Positions 15,633-24,046 of a stretch of DNA of 64,000 nt are shown piece by piece. The stretch's first letter is position 1. Each line of letters begins with the position of its first letter. The translations under genes and the position numbers were made by a program. The notes under the pieces were generated by a model, which had not been told where the DNA came from, made no database searches, and worked only from the letters and a program-made list of their open reading frames with translations. This stretch comes from Sphingobium lactosutens DS20 (GTDB lineage: Bacteria; Pseudomonadota; Alphaproteobacteria; Sphingomonadales; Sphingomonadaceae): NCBI RefSeq assembly GCF_000445105.1, contig NZ_ATDP01000098.1:1-64000 (forward strand), given 5' to 3'.

Positions 15633-17089
15633 CAGCGCGGTGACGAAGTCGGTTTTCAGCCGGGTCTGTCAGCGCCTTCAGGGGTAAAAACGATGAGGAG
15701 CATGGCCCTTTCTCCGTCGAACTCGGCGACGAGGGCGATGACGAGCGCAACATCGGTCTGAACTACGAACAAGAATGCCTTGGATGCGCCCCTGGCGCCC
15801 CTCGGAGTGCCGCAACCGAACAGGGCGCGCATGAGAATGCCAAGATTGAACCCGGCGACGTGGATCAAATAACGCTTGTGAACATTCTCGCGCCCGCGCA
15901 GCCACGCGCGGCGCATGCCGCCGCGATCCAGGACGTGGGCAAAGCTACGCTCGACCATCTCACCACGCTTGCGCATCGCCTTGCGTCCGACGGCGGATTT
16001 CAGGCGAGACCGATTGGCGTAGACGGCCTTCTGGGCAGCCTCGTCGCCGTGCCAGCGCAGATATCCATTCGGCGGTGCCGGCTCGGCGATGCGCGTCTTC
16101 CAGATGTCGCCGTCGAGACCCTTGAGGAGCTCGCGCGAATGATAGCCTTTATCGGTCACAAGATCGCAGGGATCCCCGGACGTCGGCGCCAGGCCAATGT
16201 CGGCGAGGTTGCGTGCTGCCGTCTCCAGCGTGGCGTCGAGCGTTGTCGTGTCGCCCTTGTCGGCCGGGTGGATCGGCGCTGCCACGATAACACCCGTGTC
16301 GAGATCGACCGCGTGTTCGGGCTTGTAGGCCAGACGCGTCGAGCCGTTCTTCATCCGCGCGACCTTCGCGTCGGGATCGGTCTTGCTCGCCCAGTCCGCA
16401 TTCGACAGCTTCTTGCCCTTGCGTTTGCGATCGAGCCGGACAAGGTCGTCGATCGTCGGCGTGTCGATGCCGCTCTCTTGCGCCATGCGCACCAGCATCT
16501 CGCGGTAGGTCTCGCCATTGTCACGCCGCACGATGGTACGCAGCGCGGCGTTCGCCTCCATGGTCGAGCCATCGACGCCGATCCGCTCGCCTTTCACCAG
16601 ATCGTGCCCGGCGACGAGGGCCAGTACCCAGCCGAAGATCTGGTCATGTACCTCGTGCGGCAGGCGGCTCCGCGTCTTCGACAACCAGCTATGATCAGGG
16701 ACCTTGTCGCGGCTCGACAGTCGCAGGAACTCCCGCAGCGACAGCGAATCCGAACAGCGCCAGACAATCCCGCGTTCGCTGTCGATGCCCTCGAAATAGC
16801 CGATCAGCAGCATGCGGAAATAGCGGCCCGGCGGCAGCGACGGGGCTCCCATCCGCGGCGCATAATAGGGCTTGCACGTCTTCTCGACAAAGCCATCGAA
16901 GCCCGCCTCGGCCAGCAGCTTCTGGAGCTTGTCGTAGAAAACATGCCCCGGTGAACGCGGTATCTCCGCCCACGTCACGATCAAATCGGACTGGACCTCG
17001 CTATCACGCCCCATCGCCATCGCCGCTAACCCGCCAGACAATCCCACTGCCGCACTGAATCAGCCACCGCCGACTTCGTCAACGGCCTG
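15633..17089 (-). mobile_element. Insertion sequence of the IS5/IS1182 group (1457 bp)
   Basis: The ends are 20-bp imperfect inverted repeats (17 of 20 matching): CAGCGCGGTGACGAAGTCGG on the left at 15633-15652, and CAGGCCGTTGACGAAGTCGG read inward on the right at 17070-17089. It is flanked by a 4-bp direct repeat TTAG (15629-15632 and 17090-17093), which is the target-site duplication. Removing the element and one TTAG restores GCCGCCCTT-AGCC-AAGGGCGGC, a 9-bp perfect hairpin, so it inserted into the loop of a hairpin between cpaE and tadB. Confidence 0.85.
15656..17047 (-). CDS. DDE transposase of the IS5/IS1182 group (463 aa)
   Basis: This is an intact, full-length transposase. The N-terminal DUF772-type region reads 'YYAPRMGAPSLPPGRYFRML', 'GIDSERGI' and 'SLSLREFL'. 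The catalytic core has the first Asp in 'GERIGVDGSTMEAN', the second Asp in 'LVTDKGYHSREL', and the Glu in 'GEMVERSFAHVLDRGGMRR'. It moves its own element by cut-and-paste. The most natural start is the ATG of MGRDSEVQSDL at 17014; ATGs at 17020 and 17047 are in frame. It is transcribed against the Tad genes and could be polar on tadB and tadC. Confidence 0.85.
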   Translation of the reverse strand: MGLSGGLAAMAMGRDSEVQSDLIVTWAEIPRSPGHVFYDKLQKLLAEAGFDGFVEKTCKPYYAPRMGAPSLPPGRYFRMLLIGYFEGIDSERGIVWRCSDSLSLREFLRLSSRDKVPDHSWLSKTRSRLPHEVHDQIFGWVLALVAGHDLVKGERIGVDGSTMEANAALRTIVRRDNGETYREMLVRMAQESGIDTPTIDDLVRLDRKRKGKKLSNADWASKTDPDAKVARMKNGSTRLAYKPEHAVDLDTGVIVAAPIHPADKGDTTTLDATLETAARNLADIGLAPTSGDPCDLVTDKGYHSRELLKGLDGDIWKTRIAEPAPPNGYLRWHGDEAAQKAVYANRSRLKSAVGRKAMRKRGEMVERSFAHVLDRGGMRRAWLRGRENVHKRYLIHVAGFNLGILMRALFGCGTPRGARGASKAFLFVVQTDVALVIALVAEFDGERAMLLIVFTPEGADRPG

Positions 17090-17126
17090 TTAGCCAAGGG
17101 CGGCCGATAGCGGACGGGGCGAATGC

Positions 17127-18125
17127 ATGGACGGCAATGTCATCTTGATCGCGGTGCTGCTGGCAGCGATGCTGGGGATGGTGGCGATGGCCTTTGCCGG
17201 TCCGTCGCCCGAAAAGGCGCGCAAGCGCCGCGTCGCGACGATCCGCGGCCGCTATGGTGAATCGGCCGAAGCATTGCTGGAGGCGCGCATGCGCCGGGCG
17301 ATTTCCAATCGTCCCACCGGTGCCGAAGCCAAGATGCTGGTGTCCCTGGTTCCCAACCCGGACAATCTGGCCAAGCGCATCAAGATGACCGGCAAGAAGT
17401 GGACGCTCAGCCAGTATATGACGGCGTGCGCGATCATCTTCCTGCTGATTACCGCCCTGCTGGCACTGCGCGGATTTCCGTTTTTCTTCGCCCTGCTGGT
17501 CGGCGCGGCGGCTGGCTTGGGCCTGCCGCACCGGTGGGTCGGACGGCTGATCACCAAGCGAGTCAGCCAATTCAATGCGAAATTTCCCGATGCACTGGAA
17601 TTGCTGACGCGCGGTCTGCGGTCGGGCCTGCCCATCGCCGAGACGCTGGGCGTGGTGTCGAATGAAATTCCCGGCCCGGTGGGCGAGGAATTCAAGCTTA
17701 TCACCGAACGCATCAAGATCGGCCGGACGATGGAGCAGGCGCTTCAGGAAACCGCCGATCGGCTGGGCACGGCGGAATTCCAGTTTTTCGTCATCACCTT
17801 GTCGATCCAGCGCGAAACGGGCGGCAACCTGGCCGAAACTTTGTCGAACCTTGCCACCGTGCTGCGCCAGCGGTCGCAGATGAAGCTCAAGATCCGCGCC
17901 ATGTCATCGGAGTCCAAGGCGTCGGCCTATATTATCGGTGTGCTGCCATTCCTGGTGTTCGGCATGATCTGCTACATCAACTTTGAATATATGAAGCCCT
18001 TTTTCACGCCCGATCCGGCGGGGATTTTCGGGCTGAGCACGATGCAGGTCATTGGCATCGGCGGCATGTGCTGGATGGGCATCGGCGCATTCATCATGGC
18101 CCAGATGATCAATTTCGAAATTTGA
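17127..18125 (+). CDS. tadB: Tad pilus inner-membrane platform protein TadB
   Basis: The ATG opens MDGNVILIAVLLAAMLGMVA. The 332-aa protein has an N-terminal membrane segment, a cytoplasmic stretch, two central membrane segments (about 95-135) and a C-terminal pair. The type II secretion F domain (residues 150-280) carries 'LPIAETLGVVSNEIPGPVGEEF' and 'FFVITLSIQRETGGNLAETL', the hallmark region of GspF/TadB. It forms the inner-membrane platform together with TadC and is normally driven by the CpaF ATPase. Here the IS lies upstream where cpaF would be expected. Confidence 0.92.
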   Translation: MDGNVILIAVLLAAMLGMVAMAFAGPSPEKARKRRVATIRGRYGESAEALLEARMRRAISNRPTGAEAKMLVSLVPNPDNLAKRIKMTGKKWTLSQYMTACAIIFLLITALLALRGFPFFFALLVGAAAGLGLPHRWVGRLITKRVSQFNAKFPDALELLTRGLRSGLPIAETLGVVSNEIPGPVGEEFKLITERIKIGRTMEQALQETADRLGTAEFQFFVITLSIQRETGGNLAETLSNLATVLRQRSQMKLKIRAMSSESKASAYIIGVLPFLVFGMICYINFEYMKPFFTPDPAGIFGLSTMQVIGIGGMCWMGIGAFIMAQMINFEI

Positions 18126-18142
18126 TGGCGAGGCATTAGGAT

Positions 18143-19132
18143 ATGGAAGCCCCGACCCCCGCCGGCACATTGTTCGGCATGACCGCCACCGATTTCGGAA
18201 CGCTGCTGGCTGGCCTGGCGACGCTCGCGGTACTGTTCGCGCTCTATGCCGTGATGACGGTGCGCGATCCCATGGCCAAGCGGGTCAAGGCGCTGAACGA
18301 ACGGCGCGAACAGCTGAAGGCCGGCATCACCGCCTCGACCGCCAAGCGCCGCGCCAAGCTGGTCAAGACCAACCAGACGACGGACCATATGCGGTCCTTC
18401 CTCTCCAGCCTCAAGGTGCTGCAGGACGACCAGCTCAAGGATGTGCAGGTGCGCCTCGCGCAGGCCGGCATCCGCTCGAAGGATCTGGCTGTTGCGGTGA
18501 TTTTCGGCCGGATGATCCTGCCGATCGTGATTGGCGGCATGGCCGCGATCCTGCTCTATGGCGTTGGCATCCTGCCCGAATGGGGCCCGATGAAGCGCTT
18601 CTTTGCCTTCGCGGTCGCGCTTCTCCTGTCTTACAAGGCGCCGGACCTGTTCATCGACAACAAGGTTCAGAAACGGTCGGCCGCCATCCGCAAGGGGCTG
18701 CCTGATGCGCTCGACCTGCTGGTCATCTGCGCCGAAGCGGGCTTGACCGTGGACGCAGCCTTCGCCCGCGTCGCCCGCGAATTGGGCAAGGCATACCCCG
18801 AGCTGGGTGACGAGTTCCACCTGACGGCGATTGAGCTCAGTTTCCTGACCGAACGGCGCATGGCGTTCGAAAACCTCGCGTCGCGCGTGAAGCTGGACGC
18901 GGTGAAGGGCGTCGTCACGACGATGATCCAGACGGAAAAATACGGGACGCCGCTCGCGTCCGCGCTGCGCGTGCTGTCGGCCGAATTCCGCCATGAACGC
19001 ATGATGCGCGCGGAGGAAAAGGCCGCGCGCCTGCCGGCCATCATGACCGTCCCGCTGATTCTCTTCATTCTGCCGACCCTGTTCGTCGTCATCCTGGGCC
19101 CGGCCGCCTGCTCGATCAGCGCCGCCTTTTAA
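18143..19132 (+). CDS. tadC: Tad pilus inner-membrane platform protein TadC
   Basis: This second GspF-domain protein (329 aa) starts 17 bases after tadB. It has an N-terminal membrane segment, a charged cytoplasmic loop, two central membrane segments near 118-160, and the F domain at about 170-300 ('GLPDALDLLVICAEAGLTVDAAFARVA', 'MIQTEKYGTPLASALRVLSAEFRHERM'), closed by a C-terminal membrane segment. It pairs with TadB in the pilus base. No tadD or pseudopilin genes follow; the run of Tad genes ends here. Confidence 0.92.
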   Translation: MEAPTPAGTLFGMTATDFGTLLAGLATLAVLFALYAVMTVRDPMAKRVKALNERREQLKAGITASTAKRRAKLVKTNQTTDHMRSFLSSLKVLQDDQLKDVQVRLAQAGIRSKDLAVAVIFGRMILPIVIGGMAAILLYGVGILPEWGPMKRFFAFAVALLLSYKAPDLFIDNKVQKRSAAIRKGLPDALDLLVICAEAGLTVDAAFARVARELGKAYPELGDEFHLTAIELSFLTERRMAFENLASRVKLDAVKGVVTTMIQTEKYGTPLASALRVLSAEFRHERMMRAEEKAARLPAIMTVPLILFILPTLFVVILGPAACSISAAF

Positions 19133-19225
19133 GGCGCGCCGGTCGTGGCCGGGTTGCCGTAGCGTCAGGCCGCGCCGTCGCCGGCTCACGGATAAAGCGC
19201 TGGCGCGTCGCGATTTCCTCCTCTA

Positions 19226-19243
19226 TTTTACGCTAACGTAAAA
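19226..19243. promoter_or_regulatory. Palindromic site upstream of the DUF2147 gene
   Basis: TTTTACG-CTAA-CGTAAAA is a perfect 7-bp inverted repeat about 20 bases before the start codon, in an AT-rich pocket. It looks like a dimeric repressor site. TTTACG..CGTAAA half-sites are used by some MerR-type regulators (LiuR class), but that link is only a resemblance. Confidence 0.45.
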
Positions 19244-19262
19244 GGAAAGAAGAGAGGATTGC

Positions 19263-19691
19263 ATGTCCATCATTCGCACCATCGCCCCCCTCGCCGCACT
19301 GACGCTGGGCGCCCTCGCCGCGCTGCCCGCCCAGGCGGCGCAGCCGATCACGGGCCGCTGGGCCACCGTGGATGGCAAGGCGATCGTTGCTATCGCACCC
19401 TGCGGCAAGCAGATGTGCGGCCGGATCGACAAGATCGTGAAGCCGACGCCCGGCCGCCCGCAAACCGATATCAAGAACCCCGACCCCGCGCTGCGGTCCA
19501 AGCCGCTGGTCGGCCTTGCGCTCTTGTCGGGCTTCACCGACGCCGGCGATCTTTGGAAGGGTACGATCTACGACCCGGAAAGCGGCAAGAGCTACAGCAG
19601 CAAGGTCAGCCGCAACAAGGACGGCACGCTCAAGGTGCAAGGTTGCATCGCCTTCTTCTGCAAGACGCAGACCTGGACGCCCGTGCGCTAA
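19263..19691 (+). CDS. DUF2147 family exported protein (142 aa)
   Basis: A signal peptide (about residues 1-25, ending LPAQAAQ) precedes a compact domain starting 'PITGRWATVDGKAIVAIAPCG'. The domain continues 'MCGRI', 'DAGDLWKGTIYDPESGKSYSSKV' and 'LKVQGCIAFFCKTQTW', which is the DUF2147 pattern. It is a periplasmic lipocalin-like beta protein; the conserved cysteines may form disulfides. Function is unknown. A GAGAGGA site lies ahead of the ATG, and a palindrome upstream suggests regulated expression. Confidence 0.85.
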   Translation: MSIIRTIAPLAALTLGALAALPAQAAQPITGRWATVDGKAIVAIAPCGKQMCGRIDKIVKPTPGRPQTDIKNPDPALRSKPLVGLALLSGFTDAGDLWKGTIYDPESGKSYSSKVSRNKDGTLKVQGCIAFFCKTQTWTPVR

Positions 19692-19777
19692 CAGACGCGA
19701 TCGCGAAAAGACGTTAGGCGCGATCGGTCGGACTGGTGCGCCTCGACAGGAACGGTCGGTTGCGCCAAGGGCGACGG

Positions 19778-20683
19778 ATGATCGGCCTTGTTGCTTCGCT
19801 TTTGTTCGTCCTCATCTGGTCCACCGGATTCATCGTCGCGCGGGCGGTCGTAACCCATGGCGCGCCCGAACTGGTGCTGGCGGTTCGGCTTGCCGCGACG
19901 ACGCTCCTGCTCGCCGGAGCGGCCGCCCTTGCCGGGCAAAGCTGGCCGCGCGGCCGGCGGCTGGGCCTGCATCTGGCCGCTGGCGCGATGCTGCACGGCC
20001 TGTATCTGACGGTCAGCTGGTGGGCGGTCAGCCGGGGTATGCCGGCCGGGATCATGTCGCTTCTGGGAGCCACCCAGCCGCTGATGGTTGCGGTGGCGAG
20101 CGTTGCGTTGCTGGGCGATCGCCTGCCGATGCGCAGCTGGCTGGGCCTGTTCATTGCCATCGTCGGCGTGGCCTGCGTCCTGATGCCCGCGATCGAGCGC
20201 AGCGGCGCAACCGCCGTTCCAGTGATTCCCGTGCTCGCCGGGCTGTTCGCCATCATCGCCATGACCGGGGGCACGCTCATCCAGCGCGGCCAGATTGCGG
20301 GGGACCCGATCCTGATGTCGGGTGCTGCGCAAAATCTGGGCGGTGCCATCGTGGCGGCGGCGGCAACGCTAATCGTCGGTGAATGGCGATGGGATAATGA
20401 CCCGGTTCTGTGGATCGGCCTGGGGTGGTCCATATTCGGCCTGTCCGCCGCAGGCCTCAGCCTGCTGGTCTGGCTGGTCCGGCATCAGGGGCCAACCGCC
20501 ATGTCCATGCTCCTCCTCCTCGTTCCGCCGCTCGCCGCGATCGAAGCATGGGCCTTATTTGGCGAAAGACTCGGTCCCGTGCAGCTAGTCGGGTTCGTGC
20601 TGGCGCTGGGCGGCGTGCTACTCGGTCGATCACGCGGTCGGGCCAAGCCGAAAACGCCTGCCGCGTTGGTTGAACCAGCCTGA
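19778..20683 (+). CDS. EamA/DMT-family membrane transporter (301 aa)
   Basis: The protein starts 'MIGLVASLLFVLIWSTGFIVARA', the usual opening of EamA transporters, and has ten predicted membrane helices in two repeats. The first repeat includes 'GIMSLLGATQPLMVAVAS'. The second includes 'AMSMLLLLVPPLAAIEAWALFGE', the diagnostic loop of the C-terminal half. Such carriers export amino acids, nucleobases or other small metabolites. The substrate cannot be told from sequence. A GTG start at 19736 is possible, but the ATG at 19778 has an AAGGGCG site and matches the family start. Confidence 0.88.
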   Translation: MIGLVASLLFVLIWSTGFIVARAVVTHGAPELVLAVRLAATTLLLAGAAALAGQSWPRGRRLGLHLAAGAMLHGLYLTVSWWAVSRGMPAGIMSLLGATQPLMVAVASVALLGDRLPMRSWLGLFIAIVGVACVLMPAIERSGATAVPVIPVLAGLFAIIAMTGGTLIQRGQIAGDPILMSGAAQNLGGAIVAAAATLIVGEWRWDNDPVLWIGLGWSIFGLSAAGLSLLVWLVRHQGPTAMSMLLLLVPPLAAIEAWALFGERLGPVQLVGFVLALGGVLLGRSRGRAKPKTPAALVEPA

Positions 20684-20743
20684 CCGTCATCATAGCGTCA
20701 AGATCTGCAACATCGCCGTCATGATCGCTTATTATGGGACGCT

Positions 20744-21709
20744 ATGAGCAAACCTCCGCAGTCCCTTCCCGCTCAGGCCGCCGATATGGCGATGCAGATG
20801 GCGCTGCGCCAGATCGACTTCCATCGCGCGCCTGCGCCGCGTTCAACTGCTACGCCCGCAAAGCCGGCAGCGTCTACATCCCCCACCGACGAGCATCGTC
20901 TGGCGCTGCGCCGGCACCAATGGTTGAGTGATGTGCAGGAAGCGCAGCGGGCCTTGTCGCCGATCGCCTCCGGCCTGCTGACGGCGGAAAATCTGTCGAG
21001 CGAGGAGTTTCTCCACAGTTTCTACGCGCCGGGCAGGCCTGTGCTGATCAAAGGCGCGATGGCCGATTGGCCGGCGCTTCGCCGCTGGACACCGGACTAT
21101 CTCGCCGACATGATTGGGGACACGGAAATCGAATATCAGGGCGGCCGATCCCGCGCGTCCGATTATGAAGTGAAAAAGGACCGTCATCGCAAGCGCGCGC
21201 CCTTTCGCCGCTTCATCCAGCTGGCGCAGGCGGGCGGCAACGACGCCTATCTCACCGCGTCGAACAGCGCCACCAATGCACCCGCGCTCATGCCCCTAAA
21301 TGCCGATCTTGGCCATTTGAGCGCCTATCTGCGCAGGCCCGAAGGCATGCTCTGGATCGGAGGAGCCGGCGCGTTCACGCCGCTGCATTTCGACCTCACC
21401 AATAATCTGCTGGCACAGATTACCGGCACCAAGCGGCTGATATTGATCCCGCCGTCGCAGACACGCCGGCTCGCGCACCGCGCCCATGTCTTCAGCGATG
21501 TGCGCGATATTACCGATGAAGCCCAGCTCGCGCGCTTCCCCCAGGCCCGCGACGTGCTGCGCTATGAGGTGCTGCTGACGCCTGGCGACCTGCTCTTCAT
21601 CCCCATCGGCTGGTGGCATCAGGTGCGATCGGAGAGCTTCTCGACCATGCTGACCTATACAGGGTTTCATTGGCCCAATGCAGGCCATGAAAGCTATCCC
21701 GCGGGCTAA
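20744..21709 (+). CDS. Cupin/JmjC-like Fe(II), 2-oxoglutarate-dependent oxygenase (321 aa)
   Basis: The core (about 85-310) is a cupin_8 domain: 'GRPVLIKGAMADWPALRRW', then 'FTPLHFDLTNNLLAQITGTKRLILIPP' and 'PGDLLFIPIGWWHQV'. His215, Asp217 and His292 form the expected iron-binding triad, and the Thr/Lys in the 'GTKR' loop probably contact 2-oxoglutarate. The first 80 residues are variable and Ala/Pro-rich. Family members hydroxylate proteins or RNA-associated substrates. The specific target is unknown. It runs convergently into the chorismate mutase gene with no spacer. Confidence 0.85.
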   Translation: MSKPPQSLPAQAADMAMQMALRQIDFHRAPAPRSTATPAKPAASTSPTDEHRLALRRHQWLSDVQEAQRALSPIASGLLTAENLSSEEFLHSFYAPGRPVLIKGAMADWPALRRWTPDYLADMIGDTEIEYQGGRSRASDYEVKKDRHRKRAPFRRFIQLAQAGGNDAYLTASNSATNAPALMPLNADLGHLSAYLRRPEGMLWIGGAGAFTPLHFDLTNNLLAQITGTKRLILIPPSQTRRLAHRAHVFSDVRDITDEAQLARFPQARDVLRYEVLLTPGDLLFIPIGWWHQVRSESFSTMLTYTGFHWPNAGHESYPAG

Positions 21710-21988
21710 TCAGCCCTCGCGCAGGCGTTCGTGATGGCGGATCACCTCGTCGATGATGAAGCGCAGGAATTTCTCGGTGAAATCGGGGTCCAGATTGGCG
21801 TCGGCCGCCAATTGCCGCAACCGCGCAATCTGCCGCTCCTCCCGACCCGGATCGGCCGGCGGCAGGTCATGGGTCGCCTTATACTCGCCCACCGCCTGCG
21901 TCACCTTGAACCGTTCGGCGAGCATGAACACCAGCGCCGCGTCGATATTATCGATGCTTTCGCGATAGCGTTTCAACGTCTCGTCCAT
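21710..21988 (-). CDS. Chorismate mutase, AroQ type (92 aa)
   Basis: The start at MDETLKRYRESI gives the normal length of a stand-alone AroQ-type enzyme. The helical pattern 'RYRESIDNIDAALVFMLAERFKVTQAVGEYK' carries the substrate-binding Arg and Lys positions of the family. It is followed by 'PPADPGREERQIARLRQLA' and 'FTEKFLRFIIDEVIRHHERL'. It converts chorismate to prephenate for Phe/Tyr synthesis in the cytoplasm. The longer upstream frame was rejected because the family begins with this helix. Its stop codon abuts the stop of the convergent cupin gene. Confidence 0.9.
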   Translation of the reverse strand: MDETLKRYRESIDNIDAALVFMLAERFKVTQAVGEYKATHDLPPADPGREERQIARLRQLAADANLDPDFTEKFLRFIIDEVIRHHERLREG

Positions 21989-22094
21989 CTGGCGGCTCCT
22001 CCTGTCGGTCGCGGCGCTTTTTGCCGCTTGCGGGCCGGCGTGCAAGCTATTCCCGCTTGCCTTTGCGCTTTTGCACCGCCACATGATCGCGGTC

Positions 22095-23123
22095 ATGACA
22101 GCACCTGCCCCCGGTAACGTCCATCCGATCGGCCGCGCGTTCAGCGCGCCGTCGCTCGACCCCATCATGAACCTGGTCGCCGATGGCATGAATCAGGTCA
22201 ATGCCGTGATCCTGGATCGGATGCAGTCCCGCATCCCGTTGATCCCGGAACTGGCGGGGCACCTGATCGCCGGTGGCGGCAAGAGGCTGCGGCCGATGCT
22301 GACCCTCGCTTGTGCGGACTTGGTCGGCTATGCCGGTGCGCGCCATTACAAGCTGGCGGCCGCCGTCGAGTTCATTCACACCGCCACGCTTCTCCACGAC
22401 GATGTCGTCGATGGGTCTGGCATGCGCCGGGGCCGCAAGACCGCCAATATCATCTGGGGCAACAGCGCCAGCGTGCTGGTCGGCGACTTTCTCTTCTCCC
22501 GTTCCTTCGAGTTGATGGTCGAGGCGGAATCGCTCAAGGTGCTGAAAATCCTGTCCGGCGCATCGGCCGTGATCGCCGAGGGGGAAGTCAACCAGTTGAC
22601 CGCACAGCGCAAGATCGACACGAGCGAGGAGCAATATCTCGACATTATCGGCGCCAAGACCGCAGCCTTGTTCGCGGCCGCCTGCCGCATTTCCGCCGTC
22701 GTTGCCGATCGTAGCGAGGCCGAGGAGCAGGCGCTGGACGTCTATGGCCGTAACCTTGGCATCGCCTTCCAGCTGATCGACGATGCGATCGACTATGAAT
22801 CGGACGAAGCGACGATGGGCAAGGATGCGGGCGACGATTTCCGCGACGGCAAGGTGACGTTGCCCGTCATCCTTGCCTATGCGCGGGGCAGCGAGGAGGA
22901 TCGCGCTTTCTGGAAGGCGGCGATTGCCGGGCACCGCGTCAGCGACGCCGATCTCGCTCACGCCACCGGCCTGCTGCGCCAGACGGGCGCCATCGCCGAC
23001 ACGCTGGCGCGCGCGCGTCATTATGGCCAGCGGGCGATCGACGCGCTGGGGATGTTCGATGCCGGCCGGGCCAAAGCGGCTCTTACCGAAGCCGTGGAAT
23101 TTGCGATAGCAAGGGCCTATTGA
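22095..23123 (+). CDS. ispB: Octaprenyl/long-chain polyprenyl diphosphate synthase
   Basis: The product is a trans-isoprenyl diphosphate synthase of about 342 aa. The first Asp-rich motif is in 'TATLLHDDVVDGSGMRRGR' and the second in 'AFQLIDDAIDYESD'. 'GGGKRLRPML' binds diphosphate. It condenses IPP onto FPP to make the ubiquinone side chain; sphingomonads use long Q10-type tails, so the chain length may be decaprenyl. ATG at 22095 (MTAPAPGNVHP) is preferred, with ATG at 22083 and TTG at 22071 as alternatives. It is divergent from the chorismate mutase gene. Confidence 0.9.
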   Translation: MTAPAPGNVHPIGRAFSAPSLDPIMNLVADGMNQVNAVILDRMQSRIPLIPELAGHLIAGGGKRLRPMLTLACADLVGYAGARHYKLAAAVEFIHTATLLHDDVVDGSGMRRGRKTANIIWGNSASVLVGDFLFSRSFELMVEAESLKVLKILSGASAVIAEGEVNQLTAQRKIDTSEEQYLDIIGAKTAALFAAACRISAVVADRSEAEEQALDVYGRNLGIAFQLIDDAIDYESDEATMGKDAGDDFRDGKVTLPVILAYARGSEEDRAFWKAAIAGHRVSDADLAHATGLLRQTGAIADTLARARHYGQRAIDALGMFDAGRAKAALTEAVEFAIARAY

Positions 23124-23257
23124 ACGGGCGGCATTGCCGTTCGTTTCTCCCACAGCCCCCTTCACGCGGATTGGTCGATCCATTTGGCCTGTCCGTCCCC
23201 GACAATCCCGTGCGACATGCTTGGTCCCTCCGAGCAATTTGCTGAACCGGACATGCC

Positions 23258-24037
23258 ATGATCCTCTCCCTCGAAACGATTGCCTTCCTAGTCGCGGCCG
23301 CATCGATGGCGGGGTGTATCGACGCCATGGCGGGCGGTGGCGGGCTCATCACCCTGCCCGCGCTGATGGCGGCCGGCATCCCACCGGTGCAGGCTGTCGC
23401 GACCAACAAGCTGCAAAGCTGCTTTGGCACGTTCGGCGCCTGCGTCGCCTATGCCCGGCGCGGGCATATGGACCTTAAAAGCTACAAGGGACCGGTGATC
23501 GCCGCATTCATCGGGTCGGTGGGCGGCGCATGGCTGTTGCAACGGGTCGACCCGTCGATATTGGCCGGGCTGATGCCTGCGCTGCTGGTCGCGATGGCGG
23601 CCTATTTCACCTTTTCACCCAAGCTGGGCGATGCCGACCGCCACGCCCGCATCGGCATAGCGGGATTGTCCGGCCTGATCGGCGTGATCGGCTTTTACGA
23701 CGGCTTTTTCGGTCCCGGCGCGGGGGCGTTCTACACGACCATTTTCCTGGCGCTGGGCGGCCTGTCGATATTGCGCGCGACTGCGCAGACCAAGGCGGCG
23801 AATTTCGCGAGCAATATCGCGGGTTTGCTGACGATGCTGGCGGGCGGCCATGTCATTTGGATCGCCGGCCTCGCCATGGCGTGCGGCAGCATCGTCGGCG
23901 GGCAGATCGGATCGCATCTGGCGATGCGCTTCGGATCGCGCCTCATCAAGCCGCTGCTTGTCCTGATGTCGCTCGCCCTGACGGCCAAGATGCTGATCGA
24001 CCCCAAAAACCCGATCCATCTCTATCTGTTTAGCTGA
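23258..24037 (+). CDS. TSUP-family permease (TauE/SafE, formerly DUF81; 259 aa)
   Basis: This is an integral membrane protein with about eight helices in two repeats. The first has 'SMAGCIDAMAGGGGLITLPALM' and 'PVQAVATNKLQSCFGTFGA'. The second has 'GFYDGFFGPGAGAFYTTIFLALGG' and 'RATAQTKAANFASNIAGLL'. The G-rich loops and 'ATNKLQ'/'QTKAANF' pairs are family hallmarks. TSUP proteins export sulfite, sulfoacetate or related anions; the substrate here is not defined. It is convergent with the histidine kinase gene, 9 bases apart. Confidence 0.88.
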   Translation: MILSLETIAFLVAAASMAGCIDAMAGGGGLITLPALMAAGIPPVQAVATNKLQSCFGTFGACVAYARRGHMDLKSYKGPVIAAFIGSVGGAWLLQRVDPSILAGLMPALLVAMAAYFTFSPKLGDADRHARIGIAGLSGLIGVIGFYDGFFGPGAGAFYTTIFLALGGLSILRATAQTKAANFASNIAGLLTMLAGGHVIWIAGLAMACGSIVGGQIGSHLAMRFGSRLIKPLLVLMSLALTAKMLIDPKNPIHLYLFS

Positions 24038-24046
24038 GCCTGCGCC

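Noticed and set aside
15860..16954. Plus-strand ORF (364 aa) opposite the transposase
   Set aside because: It is an antisense shadow of an intact transposase gene.
15612..17127. Deletion of cpaF caused by the IS
   Set aside because: Matching TTAG duplications and the restored perfect hairpin show a simple single insertion into a pre-existing short cpaE-tadB spacer.
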